From NCBI RefSeq assembly GCF_014202975.1, contig NZ_JACHHZ010000002.1, positions 1,059,018 through 1,123,017 on the forward strand: DNA of 64,000 bases, given 5' to 3'. The notes under the pieces were generated by a model, which was not told where the DNA came from, did not search any database, and was given only the letters and a program-made list of their open reading frames with translations. Made by a program: the position numbers and the translations under genes. Positions 40,983 through 55,661 of this stretch are shown here, piece by piece (the stretch's first letter is position 1; each line of letters opens with the position of its first letter). This DNA is from Povalibacter uvarum. Its GTDB lineage: Bacteria; Pseudomonadota; Gammaproteobacteria; Steroidobacterales; Steroidobacteraceae.

Positions 40983-41810
40983 ATGACACAGACAAGCACT
41001 CAAGACACTCCGGTTGCGGCCGATCCGGTCACGCCGAATCTCGCGCATACCAACATGGTCGGTTTCCGGACCATCATCATCCGCGAGTTCAGCCGCATCA
41101 TCCGGATCTGGGGCCAGACGATCGTTCCTCCGGCAATCACGGCGACGCTGTACTTCGTCATCTTCGGCAGCCTGATCGGCAGCCGGATCGGAGACATGGG
41201 CGGCTACACGTACATCCAGTACATCGCGCCCGGTCTCATCATGATGTCGGTGATCACGAATTCCTACGGCAACGTGGTGTCATCGTTTTTCGGCGCGAAG
41301 TTCGGCAAGCACATCGAAGAGCTGCTGGTCTCGCCGCTGCCGAACTGGCTGATCGTCGCCGGGTATGTGTGCGGCGGCATCCTTCGCGGACTGGTTGTCG
41401 GCGGCGTCGTGACGATCATCACGCTGATCTTCACGCACCTGCACGTGTACAACGTGGGCGTCGTGATCTCGGCGGTGCTCCTGAGCTCGATCGTGTTTTC
41501 GCTGATGGGCATGATCAACGCCATCTTCGCCAAGAACTTCGACCAGATTTCCTTCATCCCGACGTTCGTGCTGACGCCGCTCACTTATCTTGGCGGCGTG
41601 TTCTATACAATTTCGCTGCTGCCGCACTGGGCGCAGACCATCTCGCACGCGAATCCGATCCTGTACATGGTCAATGCGTTCCGCTTCGGATTCCTGGGCG
41701 TTTCCGACGTGAACGTGGGATTTGCCTACAGCATCATGATTGGGGCGGCGGTTGTTCTCTACGTCGCATGTGTGTGGTTGCTGCAGAAGGGAGTGGGGAC
41801 GAGGGAGTAG
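40983..41810 (+). CDS. yadH: ABC-2 exporter permease (YadH-like)
   Basis: A 275-residue ABC-2 type membrane protein with six hydrophobic segments (for example IVPPAITATLYFVIFGSLIG, and LSSIVFSLMGMINAIFAKNF). The family block LTPLTYLGGVFYTISLLPHW with the following SHANPILYMVNAFRFGFLG is clear. It pairs with the ATPase encoded ten bases upstream. Homologues are exporters of unknown lipid, polysaccharide or drug substrates. The stop is followed by GGCGAGCGGCGAGC words. Confidence 0.9.
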   Translation: MTQTSTQDTPVAADPVTPNLAHTNMVGFRTIIIREFSRIIRIWGQTIVPPAITATLYFVIFGSLIGSRIGDMGGYTYIQYIAPGLIMMSVITNSYGNVVSSFFGAKFGKHIEELLVSPLPNWLIVAGYVCGGILRGLVVGGVVTIITLIFTHLHVYNVGVVISAVLLSSIVFSLMGMINAIFAKNFDQISFIPTFVLTPLTYLGGVFYTISLLPHWAQTISHANPILYMVNAFRFGFLGVSDVNVGFAYSIMIGAAVVLYVACVWLLQKGVGTRE

Positions 41811-41815
41811 GAGGC

Positions 41816-41843
41816 GGCGAGCGGCGAGCTGTGAGCGGGTAGC
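41816..41843. repeat. Half-element of GAGCGGCGAGC words before a start codon
   Basis: GGCGAGCGGCGAGCTGTGAGC runs into GGGTAGCCAGAGAAGAGC and then the ATG at 41855. No complementary right arm follows. The AGAGAAGAG at the end lies where a ribosome-binding site is needed, as at 3991-4018. Confidence 0.75.
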
Positions 41844-41854
41844 CAGAGAAGAGC

Positions 41855-42649
41855 ATGAAGCGGATCTATCAGGCGGCCAACAATATTGAAGCGCACATGC
41901 TCGTGCACTTGCTCGAGCAGGAAGGGATTCAGGCGCATGTGGAAGGCGAGCATCTGCAGAGTGGGGCGGGGGAGTTGCCGCTCGGTGGGTTGGCTGCGGT
42001 TGCTGTGGCCGATGAGGATGTCGACGCAGCGCGGGCCATCATTCGCGACTGGGAAGCGCGGACGGCGGAGAAGCCTGAGAAGGCGGAGACGGCGAGGGCG
42101 AACAGATCCATTGCTGCGCCGATTGTGGCGTTCATTGTTGGCGCCGCGCTGAGTGGGGGATTTGTCTGGTCGCGTTACAACGGGCCGGCGATGGCGGAAA
42201 AAGGTGACTACAACGGCGATGGCAAGACAGACGAGCAGTACATCTACAGCGGCAGCCGGCTCGTGCGCATCGAGACAGACCGGAATTTCGATGGCGACGT
42301 GGACTGCCTCTACGAGTACGGGACCGACGGTCTGCTGAAAAGCGCATCGCTCGACGACGACTTCGACGGGCGCATGGAAACGACCATCGCGTACGGCAAC
42401 GAGCAGCCATTGGAGCAGCGAACGGACTACGACGGAGATGGAAGCGCCGATGTTGTCGCCACGTACGTGTTCGGTGCGCTCCAGACGTACGACTACATGA
42501 ACGCGGATGGGTCGCGTGTCAGAAGAATCACCTACAACGGCTCGAAGGCCGATCGCGCCGAGCTGGATCTCGATGCAGACGGGCACGTGGAACGGCGCTA
42601 CCGGTTCGATAAGTACGACGAGCCCGTCGGGGAATCCGTCGAGAAGTAA
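41855..42649 (+). CDS. DUF2007 membrane protein with calcium-loop repeats
   Basis: A 264-residue protein. Residues 1-66 are a DUF2007-like domain (MKRIYQAANNIEAHMLVHLL). One transmembrane helix lies at about 87-104. The C-terminal part carries five EF-hand-like loops with Asp at positions 1, 3 and 5: DYNGDGKTD (118-126), DRNFDGDVD (142-150), DDDFDGRME (167-175), DYDGDGSAD (191-199) and DLDADGHVE (238-246). The repeats suggest calcium-dependent folding on the outer side of the membrane. Function is unknown. It follows the ABC exporter genes after 44 bases, but a functional link is not shown. Confidence 0.7.
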   Translation: MKRIYQAANNIEAHMLVHLLEQEGIQAHVEGEHLQSGAGELPLGGLAAVAVADEDVDAARAIIRDWEARTAEKPEKAETARANRSIAAPIVAFIVGAALSGGFVWSRYNGPAMAEKGDYNGDGKTDEQYIYSGSRLVRIETDRNFDGDVDCLYEYGTDGLLKSASLDDDFDGRMETTIAYGNEQPLEQRTDYDGDGSADVVATYVFGALQTYDYMNADGSRVRRITYNGSKADRAELDLDADGHVERRYRFDKYDEPVGESVEK

Positions 42650-42662
42650 CCACTGCCTCCTC

Positions 42663-42736
42663 CGTCATTCCCGCGAAAGCGGGAATCCATGCTTTTCCTG
42701 CCGCGAAGATGGATCCCCGCTTTCGCGGGGATGACG
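42663..42736. repeat. CGTCATTCCCGCGAAAGCGGG inverted repeat, copy 1
   Basis: Left arm 42663-42690 and right arm 42709-42736 pair at 26 of 28 positions, with the two differences T/C (G-U pairs in one orientation). This CGTCATTCCCGC...GGGATGACG element is widely seen in proteobacterial intergenic regions, so it is probably a known REP-like family. A second copy lies at 53555-53619. Confidence 0.92.
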
Positions 42737-42858
42737 AATCAGTCTTGGCCAAGTCTCGTTCTGGCCAGTAGCCAGCGGCCCGCCGCCCCCTTTCGTCAGT
42801 TCCTCTCCCGCCCTTTAGTCAATTGGCTTGCGGCCCCGGGCCGGCGCATCCTGCCCTC

Positions 42859-43983
42859 ATGACCCGCAATCCCAGCAGCGAGGCTCTGGCCGATCCCTCC
42901 GCGCTCGCAAGTCCGGGCTCGTCGCGACAGAAATTCGTCGATGTGTTCCGTGGGCTTCTCATCGCCCACATGGCGCTCGATCACGCGTCACTCATGTTCA
43001 ACGCCGGGCGAGGCGCGGAGGAACTTGCGAAAGCAGCCCCAGCGACTGGCGACATCTGGCAGTTCCTGACGCGATTCACCGGCGTTCCGGTCGCGCCAGG
43101 TTTCTTCTTCATGGCCGGCTTCATGGTGGCGCTCACGAGCGCGCGACGAGGCGAGCGCGGCGTACCGGATGCGGAGATCACGAAGCGACTGCTCATTCGC
43201 GGGCTTGTGCTGATCGCGGCCGATGCCGTGATCATGGGATTGCCGCGGGCCTTGATGGGCTTCTACTCGTTCGTGGTGCTGAGTTGTATAGGCGTCGGCA
43301 TCATCGCAGTCGCGCTGCTCAGGCACTTGTCGACGAAGGGGTTGCTCGCGACGGCACTCGCGGTGCTGGCACTGCATCCATTGATCGACGTATCGGGCCT
43401 GCCCGTTGCGCTGCAAGCGATTCTCCATGAGCCGGTCCGCGATGGCGCCATCCGTTCGTTGTATCCGGTGATCCCCTGGATCGCGATCGTGATGCTTGGC
43501 TTCGTTGCCGGTCGCGATGCGCTGTCGCGCAGCAATCCACAGAAACTCTGGTGGCTGCTGTCTGCGGCCAGCCTGCTGCTGTTCTTTGCGATCCGCTTGT
43601 CGGGCGGCTACGGCAACGCGTATTCATACAGCAGCATCGCCAGTCTGGAGTTCTGGCACTTCGCGAAGTATCCGCCCGACCTGTCGTTCCTAACGTGGTC
43701 ATTCGCGTGCGTGTTTGCGTCGCTCGCGATCCTGTCGCGAGTCGTGAAGGATACGACGCCGGCGATTCTCAAACCCTTCGAAGCATTCGGGCGAGTGCCG
43801 TTCTTCTTCTACATCGTGCACTTCTACGTGCTGGGAATCGCCGCAGCGATCCTGCGAGCGCGATTCGGTCTGGCCGAAACGTACCTGATCTGGCTGCTGC
43901 TGCTCGGCGTAATGATGTGGCCGTGCGCGTGGTACTACCGCAAGAAGCGGGAGAGGCCTAATTGGGTGACGCGGTACTTGTAA
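42859..43983 (+). CDS. DUF1624-type membrane acyltransferase-like protein
   Basis: A 374-residue polytopic membrane protein with about ten hydrophobic segments. The N-terminal block FVDVFRGLLIAHMALDHASL and then FFFMAGFMVALTSARRG matches DUF1624, relatives of heparan-alpha-glucosaminide N-acetyltransferase. The end reads FEAFGRVPFFFYIVHFYVLG. In the human enzyme an active-site histidine is used; here HMALDHASLM lies in the first helix. An acyl transfer across the membrane is possible. ATG 42859 is used; the longer frame adds 12 residues without reason. Confidence 0.8.
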   Translation: MTRNPSSEALADPSALASPGSSRQKFVDVFRGLLIAHMALDHASLMFNAGRGAEELAKAAPATGDIWQFLTRFTGVPVAPGFFFMAGFMVALTSARRGERGVPDAEITKRLLIRGLVLIAADAVIMGLPRALMGFYSFVVLSCIGVGIIAVALLRHLSTKGLLATALAVLALHPLIDVSGLPVALQAILHEPVRDGAIRSLYPVIPWIAIVMLGFVAGRDALSRSNPQKLWWLLSAASLLLFFAIRLSGGYGNAYSYSSIASLEFWHFAKYPPDLSFLTWSFACVFASLAILSRVVKDTTPAILKPFEAFGRVPFFFYIVHFYVLGIAAAILRARFGLAETYLIWLLLLGVMMWPCAWYYRKKRERPNWVTRYL

Positions 43984-44003
43984 GCGAGCGGGCCGGCGTC
44001 TTG

Positions 44004-44079
44004 CTGTGGGTCCGGCTTTAGCCGGACGTCATGCGAAGCATGCCTTCGGCATCACGTCCGGCCAAAGCCGGACCCACAG
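44004..44079. terminator. Bidirectional inverted repeat between convergent genes
   Basis: Outer arms 44004-44029 and 44054-44079 are complementary at 25 of 26 positions. The loop itself folds (ATGCGAAGCATGCC/TTCGGCAT). It lies between the stops of the DUF1624 gene (+) and gltD (-), so it likely ends both transcripts; neither side has a long T-run. Downstream, 44097-44127 repeats GGCTAGCC words of the TAGCCAGC family. Confidence 0.85.
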
Positions 44080-44134
44080 GCAGAGGACGAATCCCCCGGC
44101 TAGCCACCGTTAGCTGGCCGGCTAGCCTGCTTCT

Positions 44135-45619
<1,485 letters not shown>

Positions 45620-45631
45620 GGTGAAATCTTA

Positions 45632-45749
45632 GAAGCGGTTAGCGGTTAGCGGTTGGCGGTTGGTTCGGACCAAGACGGAGCAGCCAGGGATCAGAGTTGC
45701 GCGGTTCTTGTTCTGAACTAACCGCCAACCGCCAACCGCTAACCGCTTC
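45632..45749. repeat. GCGGTTA/GCGGTTGG inverted repeat between gltB and gltD
   Basis: Left arm 45632-45665 and right arm 45716-45749 are reverse complements at 32 of 34 positions, with 50 bases between. The arms consist of iterated AGCGGTT/GGCGGTT heptamers. It fills the gap between gltB and gltD, which are on the same strand, so it lies within the operon rather than after it. Confidence 0.95.
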
Positions 45750-45753
45750 TATC

Positions 45754-50382
<4,629 letters not shown>

Positions 50383-50894
50383 ATGGGTTACCGCTTCAAA
50401 CCGTAATTCATGGCCGAAATTCATCGCCAGTTCCCGCACGTTCGCTGCAGGATCGTTCTCCAGGCTCGCGGGCGCGGCGGTTCTGGGCCGCGGCTCGGCA
50501 CGTTGCCTGCTGGCATTCGTCAGCGTCAGCGCCACGATCCCCGCGGCTCTTCGGCGCGCGCCGTTCGCGCAAGCCGCGGCTCCTTCTGGATGCATAACGC
50601 GGGCCGGACGGTGGCAAAGATCCCTGCGTGGGCGAATTTCGCGGAGGCTGTTCCCGATCCTTCCGGGACCTCCAAGTCGCTGATTCAATTAGGCAGATTC
50701 AGGCGGCAAGGCATCACGCACGCGTCCGGACGGGACGGTGGCGGCCTGCGCTCGTTGAATACAACCCGAAGGAATGTCGGCCATATTACAGAGGCATCTA
50801 CTTGGTGCAAGCAGAAGGCCAGTCAGCTAGCCGGCTAGCTATTAGCCAGCCAGCCCGCGGATCCGGGCTACTTGGTAGCCGCCTGGGCGGTCGT
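50383..50894. other. 512-bp gltB upstream region
   Basis: The region upstream of gltB; a longer open frame reaches 50688 but has no gene-like features, so I treat the stretch as non-coding. It contains the gltB leader and promoter (not resolved) and, at the far end, a perfect 16-bp palindrome AGCTAGCCGGCTAGCT (50825-50840) followed by TAGCCAGCC words. That end lies just after the stop of the minus-strand lipoprotein gene and may serve as its terminator. Confidence 0.6.
50825..50840. repeat. 16-bp perfect palindrome of the TAGCCAGC family
   Basis: AGCTAGCCGGCTAGCT is fully self-complementary and is flanked by further TAGCCAGCC words. It lies 55 bases after the stop of the lipoprotein gene at 50895. 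Confidence 0.75.
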
Positions 50895-51335
50895 TCAGCG
50901 GCTGCCCCTCTTGGCGTACATGACTTTCCAGTCGTCGTCCTCTCGCCGCAGGGTGATTTCGAAATCCTGAACGTCGGCGGCCAGATTCCAGGCGTTCGCG
51001 GCGTCGGCCTCCCGCCCGACCATGCCGATGGTCATGCGCACCAGGGCTTCGTCCGGCCCCGGCAGTTCGAGCTCGTCGATCCGGGTGAGCAGGTGGATCG
51101 ACTGGTTGGCGATGAAGTAGCCCATCAGGTACTGACGCAACTGATCGCGATCCTGGCCGTACTGATCGCGGAAGTCGTCGGCGACGAACTCCATGAGATC
51201 GCTGACGTCGCGCGCCTCCGCGGCTTTCTCCATCGCATCGATCGCACGCCGGACCTGCGTCTCCGGTGAGTCCGAGCTGCCGCAGGCGCTGATGAGAAAC
51301 ACGCAAGTGAGCAGGACGCTGAAGCGACGCAGCAT
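50895..51335 (-). CDS. Lipoprotein with NTF2/SnoaL-like domain
   Basis: A 146-residue lipoprotein: the signal ends FLISAC (lipobox). The mature protein has a helical start (VRRAIDAMEKAAEARDVSDL) and a SnoaL-like body (FVADDFRDQYGQDRDQLRQ) with strands ADVQDFEITLRREDDDWKVM. The fold assignment is moderate. Function unknown. It is divergent from the CsgG-like gene (246-bp gap). The start ATG 51335 is used; a GTG at 51347 is in frame but lacks a better site. Confidence 0.75.
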   Translation of the reverse strand: MLRRFSVLLTCVFLISACGSSDSPETQVRRAIDAMEKAAEARDVSDLMEFVADDFRDQYGQDRDQLRQYLMGYFIANQSIHLLTRIDELELPGPDEALVRMTIGMVGREADAANAWNLAADVQDFEITLRREDDDWKVMYAKRGSR

Positions 51336-51581
51336 GGAGGTGAGCACTTCTGTAAAGAACGCCGACGACCACTATTGCTTGCGAACGACTGGGACGCAAA
51401 CCACGTTTTTCGGGTCGTCACTTTGGTCCAATGGCGGGGTCAAGCGGTCGACTAAGCTGCCTTGAGAGCGACGTGGCGCTGCGGTCTTGACCCTCCAAAG
51501 GGGCGCATGCTCAGATCGCCGCGCATCGCCCGCAGGAAGCGTTTCTGGCCGAATTCCGACTCTATCGGGGAGAACCAACAC

Positions 51582-52622
51582 ATGAAGTCCTTTGCCGCGC
51601 TGCCCGCGAGCGTTCCTGCTGCCCTCGCCGCATTGCTTTCCCTGACCGTCGCACAGGCTGCCGATGGTCCGCTGGCGGTGAAGAAGGGCTCGGGCGGCTC
51701 TGAAGTGCAAGGCTCCGCTGGTCCCGGTGGATCGCAGGGCGACAATGGCCAGGAGAAGTGCGACAAGCCCATGGGTGCCATGGCGGTCGTCGAACCCCAG
51801 GATTACGTGTCGCAGTCGCTGTCGCGCTACGGCCTGCAGTCGCCGACCGGCATCATCCGCATGATGATCCAGCAGTCGAACTGCTTCATCGTCGTCGAGC
51901 GCGGCATCGGCATGCAGAACATGATGCAGGAGCGTGCACTCGCGGAATCCGGTGAGCTGCGCCAGGGCTCGAACATGGGCGGCGGCCAGATGGTCAGCGC
52001 GGACTTCGTTCTCACGCCCGCGATCGTCTTCCAGGAGAACAACGCCGGCGGCATCGGCGGCGCACTCGGTGGATTGGTCGGTGGTTCAAGCGGTCGCGCA
52101 CTCGGCGCCATTGCCGGCGGCGTGAAGTTCAAGGAAGCGCAGACGAGCATGCTCGTTGCGGACGCGCGCACGGGCGTGCAGGTCGCTGCTGCTGAAGGCA
52201 GCGCAAAGAAAGCCGATCTGCGTCTCGGCGGATTCCTGTGGGGCGGCAGCGCGGCGGGCGGCGCCGGCGGTTACGCCAACACCAACGAAGGCAAGATTCT
52301 CGCGGCCAGCCTCGTCGACAACTACAACAACATCGTGCGCTCCGTGCGCGGCCAGCCGAGCCTGCATCGCGATGTAGGCACGCTCGCCGAAGAAGCAGGC
52401 AAGAAGAGCAAGGGCGGCGCCGTGTTCAACGAAGGCGACACCGTCGTCCCGAAGCTCGGCAACCTGAAGCTCTATCCGACCGCTGGCGAAACCGGCAAAC
52501 CGATCGCAACGCTCAGCAAGGGCGAAGAAATGATCGTGATGGGCGAGGAAGAGAACGGATTCATCAAGGTTGAGACGGCCAACGGCGGTGGGTGGGTGAA
52601 GAAGGTGCTCATCAGCAAATAG
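51582..52622 (+). CDS. CsgG/HfaB-like secreted protein with SH3 domain
   Basis: A 346-residue exported protein. Signal peptide residues 1-27 (SLTVAQA). The middle (about 60-250) resembles CsgG-family assembly proteins: SQSLSRYGLQSPTGIIRMMI, the run CFIVVERGIGMQNMMQERAL, SADFVLTPAIVFQEN and a glycine-rich hairpin (GGLVGGSSGRALGAIAGG). The C-terminus is a bacterial SH3 domain (about 295-345, KLYPTAGETGKPIATLSKGE to NGGGWVKKVLIS). CsgG forms the outer-membrane pore of curli secretion; no other curli genes are near. The mature start has no cysteine, so it is probably not a lipoprotein, unlike CsgG. Confidence 0.65.
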   Translation: MKSFAALPASVPAALAALLSLTVAQAADGPLAVKKGSGGSEVQGSAGPGGSQGDNGQEKCDKPMGAMAVVEPQDYVSQSLSRYGLQSPTGIIRMMIQQSNCFIVVERGIGMQNMMQERALAESGELRQGSNMGGGQMVSADFVLTPAIVFQENNAGGIGGALGGLVGGSSGRALGAIAGGVKFKEAQTSMLVADARTGVQVAAAEGSAKKADLRLGGFLWGGSAAGGAGGYANTNEGKILAASLVDNYNNIVRSVRGQPSLHRDVGTLAEEAGKKSKGGAVFNEGDTVVPKLGNLKLYPTAGETGKPIATLSKGEEMIVMGEEENGFIKVETANGGGWVKKVLISK

Positions 52623-52626
52623 CGAC

Positions 52627-52737
52627 GAGCTGTGAGCGGCGAGCGGCGAGCCAGAAGGGAAGCTTCTCTCTATCGCCGTTCGCGCTCCCCCCGAGAATCT
52701 GATCTCTTTCTGGCTCGCAGCTCATAGCTCACCGCTC
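52627..52737. repeat. Inverted repeat of GAGC words with GCCAGAA/TTCTGGC apex
   Basis: Left arm 52627-52656 and right arm 52708-52737 pair at 25 of 30 positions, perfectly over the ten loop-proximal bases (CGAGCCAGAA/TTCTGGCTCG). Further GCTCGC words continue to about 52763. It fills the gap between the CsgG-like and pirin genes. Confidence 0.88.
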
Positions 52738-52843
52738 GCAGCCCGTAGCTCCCCGCTCGCCGCCATATCAATCTTATTCCCCCACCCCCCTAATTCCCGC
52801 CCCCGCTTGCCCCTATCCTCCTTCTCCAACAAAGGAGGCTTTC

Positions 52844-53545
52844 ATGATTACGGTACGCAAGGCGGAAGAGCGCGGCACGAGCCGGATCAGCTGGCTCGAC
52901 AGCCGCCATACGTTCAGTTTCTCGGACTACTACGATCCCAAGAACATGGGATTCCGGTCGCTGCGTGTCATCAACGACGACAGGGTCGCGCCTGCCGGTG
53001 GTTTCGGTACGCACGGCCATCGCGACATGGAGATCATCACGTACGTGCTCGATGGGGCGCTCGCGCACAGCGACAGCATCGGCACGGGCTCGGTGATCCG
53101 TCCGGGTGATGTGCAGAAGATGAGCGCGGGCAGCGGGATTCGTCACAGCGAGTTCAATCATTCGCAGACGGAACCGGTGCACTTCCTGCAGATCTGGATC
53201 ATTCCGGATCGCGGCGGCGTGCAGCCTGGTTATCAGCAGCTCAACTTCCCGCGTGAATCGAAGCTCGGCAAGCTCCTGCTCGTCGCGTCGAACGAGAAAC
53301 GCGAGGACATCATTCACATCCAGCAGGACGCGAAGATGTACGTGACAGTGCTGGAGTCAGCGGACCAGAAGGTCGAGCACACGCTGGAGCCGGGACGGCA
53401 CGCGTGGGTTCATGTGGCGCGCGGTTCGGTGACAGTGAATGGCAAGACGCTGAAGGACGGCGATGGAGCCGCGATTACGGATGAGGCGAAGATCGAGATC
53501 AGCGGGGCGCCGGGAGGCGAGGCTATTCTGTTCGATCTGGGATGA
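52844..53545 (+). CDS. Pirin-family protein
   Basis: A 233-residue bicupin protein. The metal-binding motifs are in the N-terminal cupin: FGTHGHRDMEIITY (two His) and GIRHSEFNHSQTEPVHFLQI (His and Glu). Bacterial pirins of the YhhW type can act as quercetin 2,3-dioxygenases; others are redox sensors, so the substrate is open. ATG 52844 is preceded by AAAGGAGG, a strong ribosome-binding site. It is followed by the second CGTCATTCC inverted repeat. Confidence 0.92.
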   Translation: MITVRKAEERGTSRISWLDSRHTFSFSDYYDPKNMGFRSLRVINDDRVAPAGGFGTHGHRDMEIITYVLDGALAHSDSIGTGSVIRPGDVQKMSAGSGIRHSEFNHSQTEPVHFLQIWIIPDRGGVQPGYQQLNFPRESKLGKLLLVASNEKREDIIHIQQDAKMYVTVLESADQKVEHTLEPGRHAWVHVARGSVTVNGKTLKDGDGAAITDEAKIEISGAPGGEAILFDLG

Positions 53546-53554
53546 AGTAGGAAC

Positions 53555-53619
53555 CCGTCATTCCGCACAAGCGGGATCCATGCTCGCTGGATGGATCCCC
53601 GCCTGCGCGGGGATGACGG
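53555..53619. terminator. CGTCATTCC...GGGGATGACG inverted repeat, copy 2
   Basis: Left arm 53555-53581 and right arm 53591-53619 pair after a 2-base bulge. It belongs to the same family as 42663-42736 and lies between the convergent pirin (+) and prlC (-) genes, so it may end both transcripts. Confidence 0.85.
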
Positions 53620-53635
53620 CGTGCCGGTCTCGCGG

Positions 53636-55657
53636 CTATGCCGCGAGACCCAGCTGTTTCAGCAGCGGCTCAATCTCCGGTTTCCTTCCACGAAAGTCCA
53701 CGAACGCTTCCATTGCGTCGCGGCTGCCGCCCTGTTCGAGAATCGATGAGAGGAAGCGGCGGGAGACCTTCTCGTTGAAGATGCCCTGTTCTTCGAAGGC
53801 GCTGAACGCGTCGGCGGCGAGCACTTCGGCCCACTTGTAGCTGTAGTAGCCCGCCGCGTAGCCGCCCGAGAAAATGTGCTGGAAGCTGTGAGCGAAGCGG
53901 TTGAACGCGGGCGGCTTGATCACCGCGACGCTGTCGCGCACTTCGCTGAGGACCTGCATGATGCGATCGGTGCCGTCGCCGGCGATCTCGCTGTGGATGC
54001 GCAGATCGAACAGCGCGAATTCCAGTTGACGCACGCTCGCCATGCCGGCCTGGTAAGTGCGTGAGCCGAGCAGTCGCTGCAATTCGATCTGCGGCAGCGG
54101 TTCGCCTGTTTCCACGTGCGACGAAATCAGCGGCAGCACCTCGGGTCGCCACGCAAAGTTCTCCATGAACTGGCTCGGCAGTTCGACCGCGTCCCAGGCG
54201 ACGCCGTTGATGCCGGCGATGCTCGGATAGTCGACGCGCGTCAGCATGTGATGCAGGCCATGACCGAATTCATGGAACATGGTCACGACTTCGGAGTGCG
54301 TCAGCAGCGACGGCTGATTGCCGACCGGTGGCGTGAAATTGCAGACGAGATAAGCGACCGGCAGCGTCGTGCTGCCCGAGTCCAGGTGCTTGCGACCGAC
54401 GCATTCATCCATCCAGGCGCCGCCGCGTTTCTTGGGACGCGCGTACAAGTCGACGAAGAAGCTGCCACGCCGGGAGCCGTCGCTGTTGATGATGTCGTAG
54501 AAACGTGCGTCAGGGTGATAGATGTTCACGCCCTGGCGTTCGGCGATGCGAACGCCGTACAAGCGCTCGGCAACGCCGAACATGCCCGCGAGAACCTGCG
54601 GAAGCGGGAAGTACGGACGCAGCGCTTCTTCCGACAGCGAGAACTTCTGCTGCTTCTGGCGCTCGGCGTAGAAGCCGACATCCCATGCGTTGAGCGCGCG
54701 ACCCGCGAACTTCGTCAGATCACTGTATTCGCGCTGGGCGACAGGTTTGCTCTTCGCTGCGAGCTGTTCGAGGAACTCGCGGACTTCGTTCGTCGAAGAA
54801 GCCATCTTCGTCGCGAGCGAATACTCGGTGTAGTTCGCGAAACCGACGAGCTGCGCGAGCTCGCGGCGAGTCGCCAGAATCTGTGCCATCAGCTCGCTGT
54901 TGTCCCAGCGCTCGGGAGAGAGGCCCTGATCCGAACCTCGGGTCACCCAGCCGTGATAGAACTCGCGCCGCAGCGCCTCGTTCTCCGCGTGCATCATGAT
55001 CGCGGTGTAGTTGGGAGCGTCGAGCGAGAACAACCAACCGGGTTTGCTCGCGGCCTCTGCAGCCGCACGAGCACGGTGCGCGATCGGCGCGGGCAGCCCC
55101 TTGATCTCGCTTTCCTCGATGACGTGACGTGACCAGGCATTCGTCGCGTCGAGGACGTTCTCGTCGAACTTCGCCTGCAGCGTCGTCAGCTTCTCCATGA
55201 GCGCTTTGAACTGCTGCTTCTGCTCATCGGGGAGCGCGACGCCAGCGAGCCTGAAATCGCGGAGTGCGTTCTCGAGCAACTTGCGCTGCGCCGCGGTCAG
55301 GCTCGGACCTTCGCTCTTCAGGATGTGCTCGTAGGCTCTGTACAGGTCCGCGTTCTGCGCCAGGTCCGTATGCCAGGCAGTGAGCAGCGGCAGGCAGGCG
55401 TTGTACGCGGCACGCAATTCGTCGCTGTTGACCACACCGTTCATGTGCCCGATGGGCGACCACGTGCGCGAGAGCCGATGCTGCATTTCTTCGAGCGGCA
55501 CGACCAGCGAGCTCCAGGTGTTCGCCTTCGCGTCCAGGAGGGATCGGAGCTTCGCCCGGTTCCCATCCAGCACCTCGCGGATCGCGGGCTCGATGTGCTC
55601 GGACCGGATGTCGCTGAACGGAGGCAGTTCGTGGGACTGGAGCAGGGGATTGGTCAT
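53636..55657 (-). CDS. prlC: Oligopeptidase A (M3 zinc peptidase)
   Basis: A 673-residue M3-family metallopeptidase, typical length. The zinc motif [11 protein letters not shown] is near residue 461. Other family blocks are [20 protein letters not shown] at the start, and [20 protein letters not shown] (here [20 protein letters not shown]) near the C-terminus. It degrades cytoplasmic oligopeptides, including cleaved signal peptides. ATG 55657 is chosen; the longer frame reads through the GTTGACGG repeat. The divergent gene yrdA-like starts 85 bases away, with the whole gap occupied by an inverted repeat. Confidence 0.95.
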   Translation of the reverse strand: [673 protein letters not shown]

Positions 55658-55661
55658 GGAA

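Noticed and set aside
50424-50688. Long N-terminal extension of gltB
   Set aside because: Not part of any known GltB; composition is low-complexity, and a normal propeptide start is present at 50382 or 50424.
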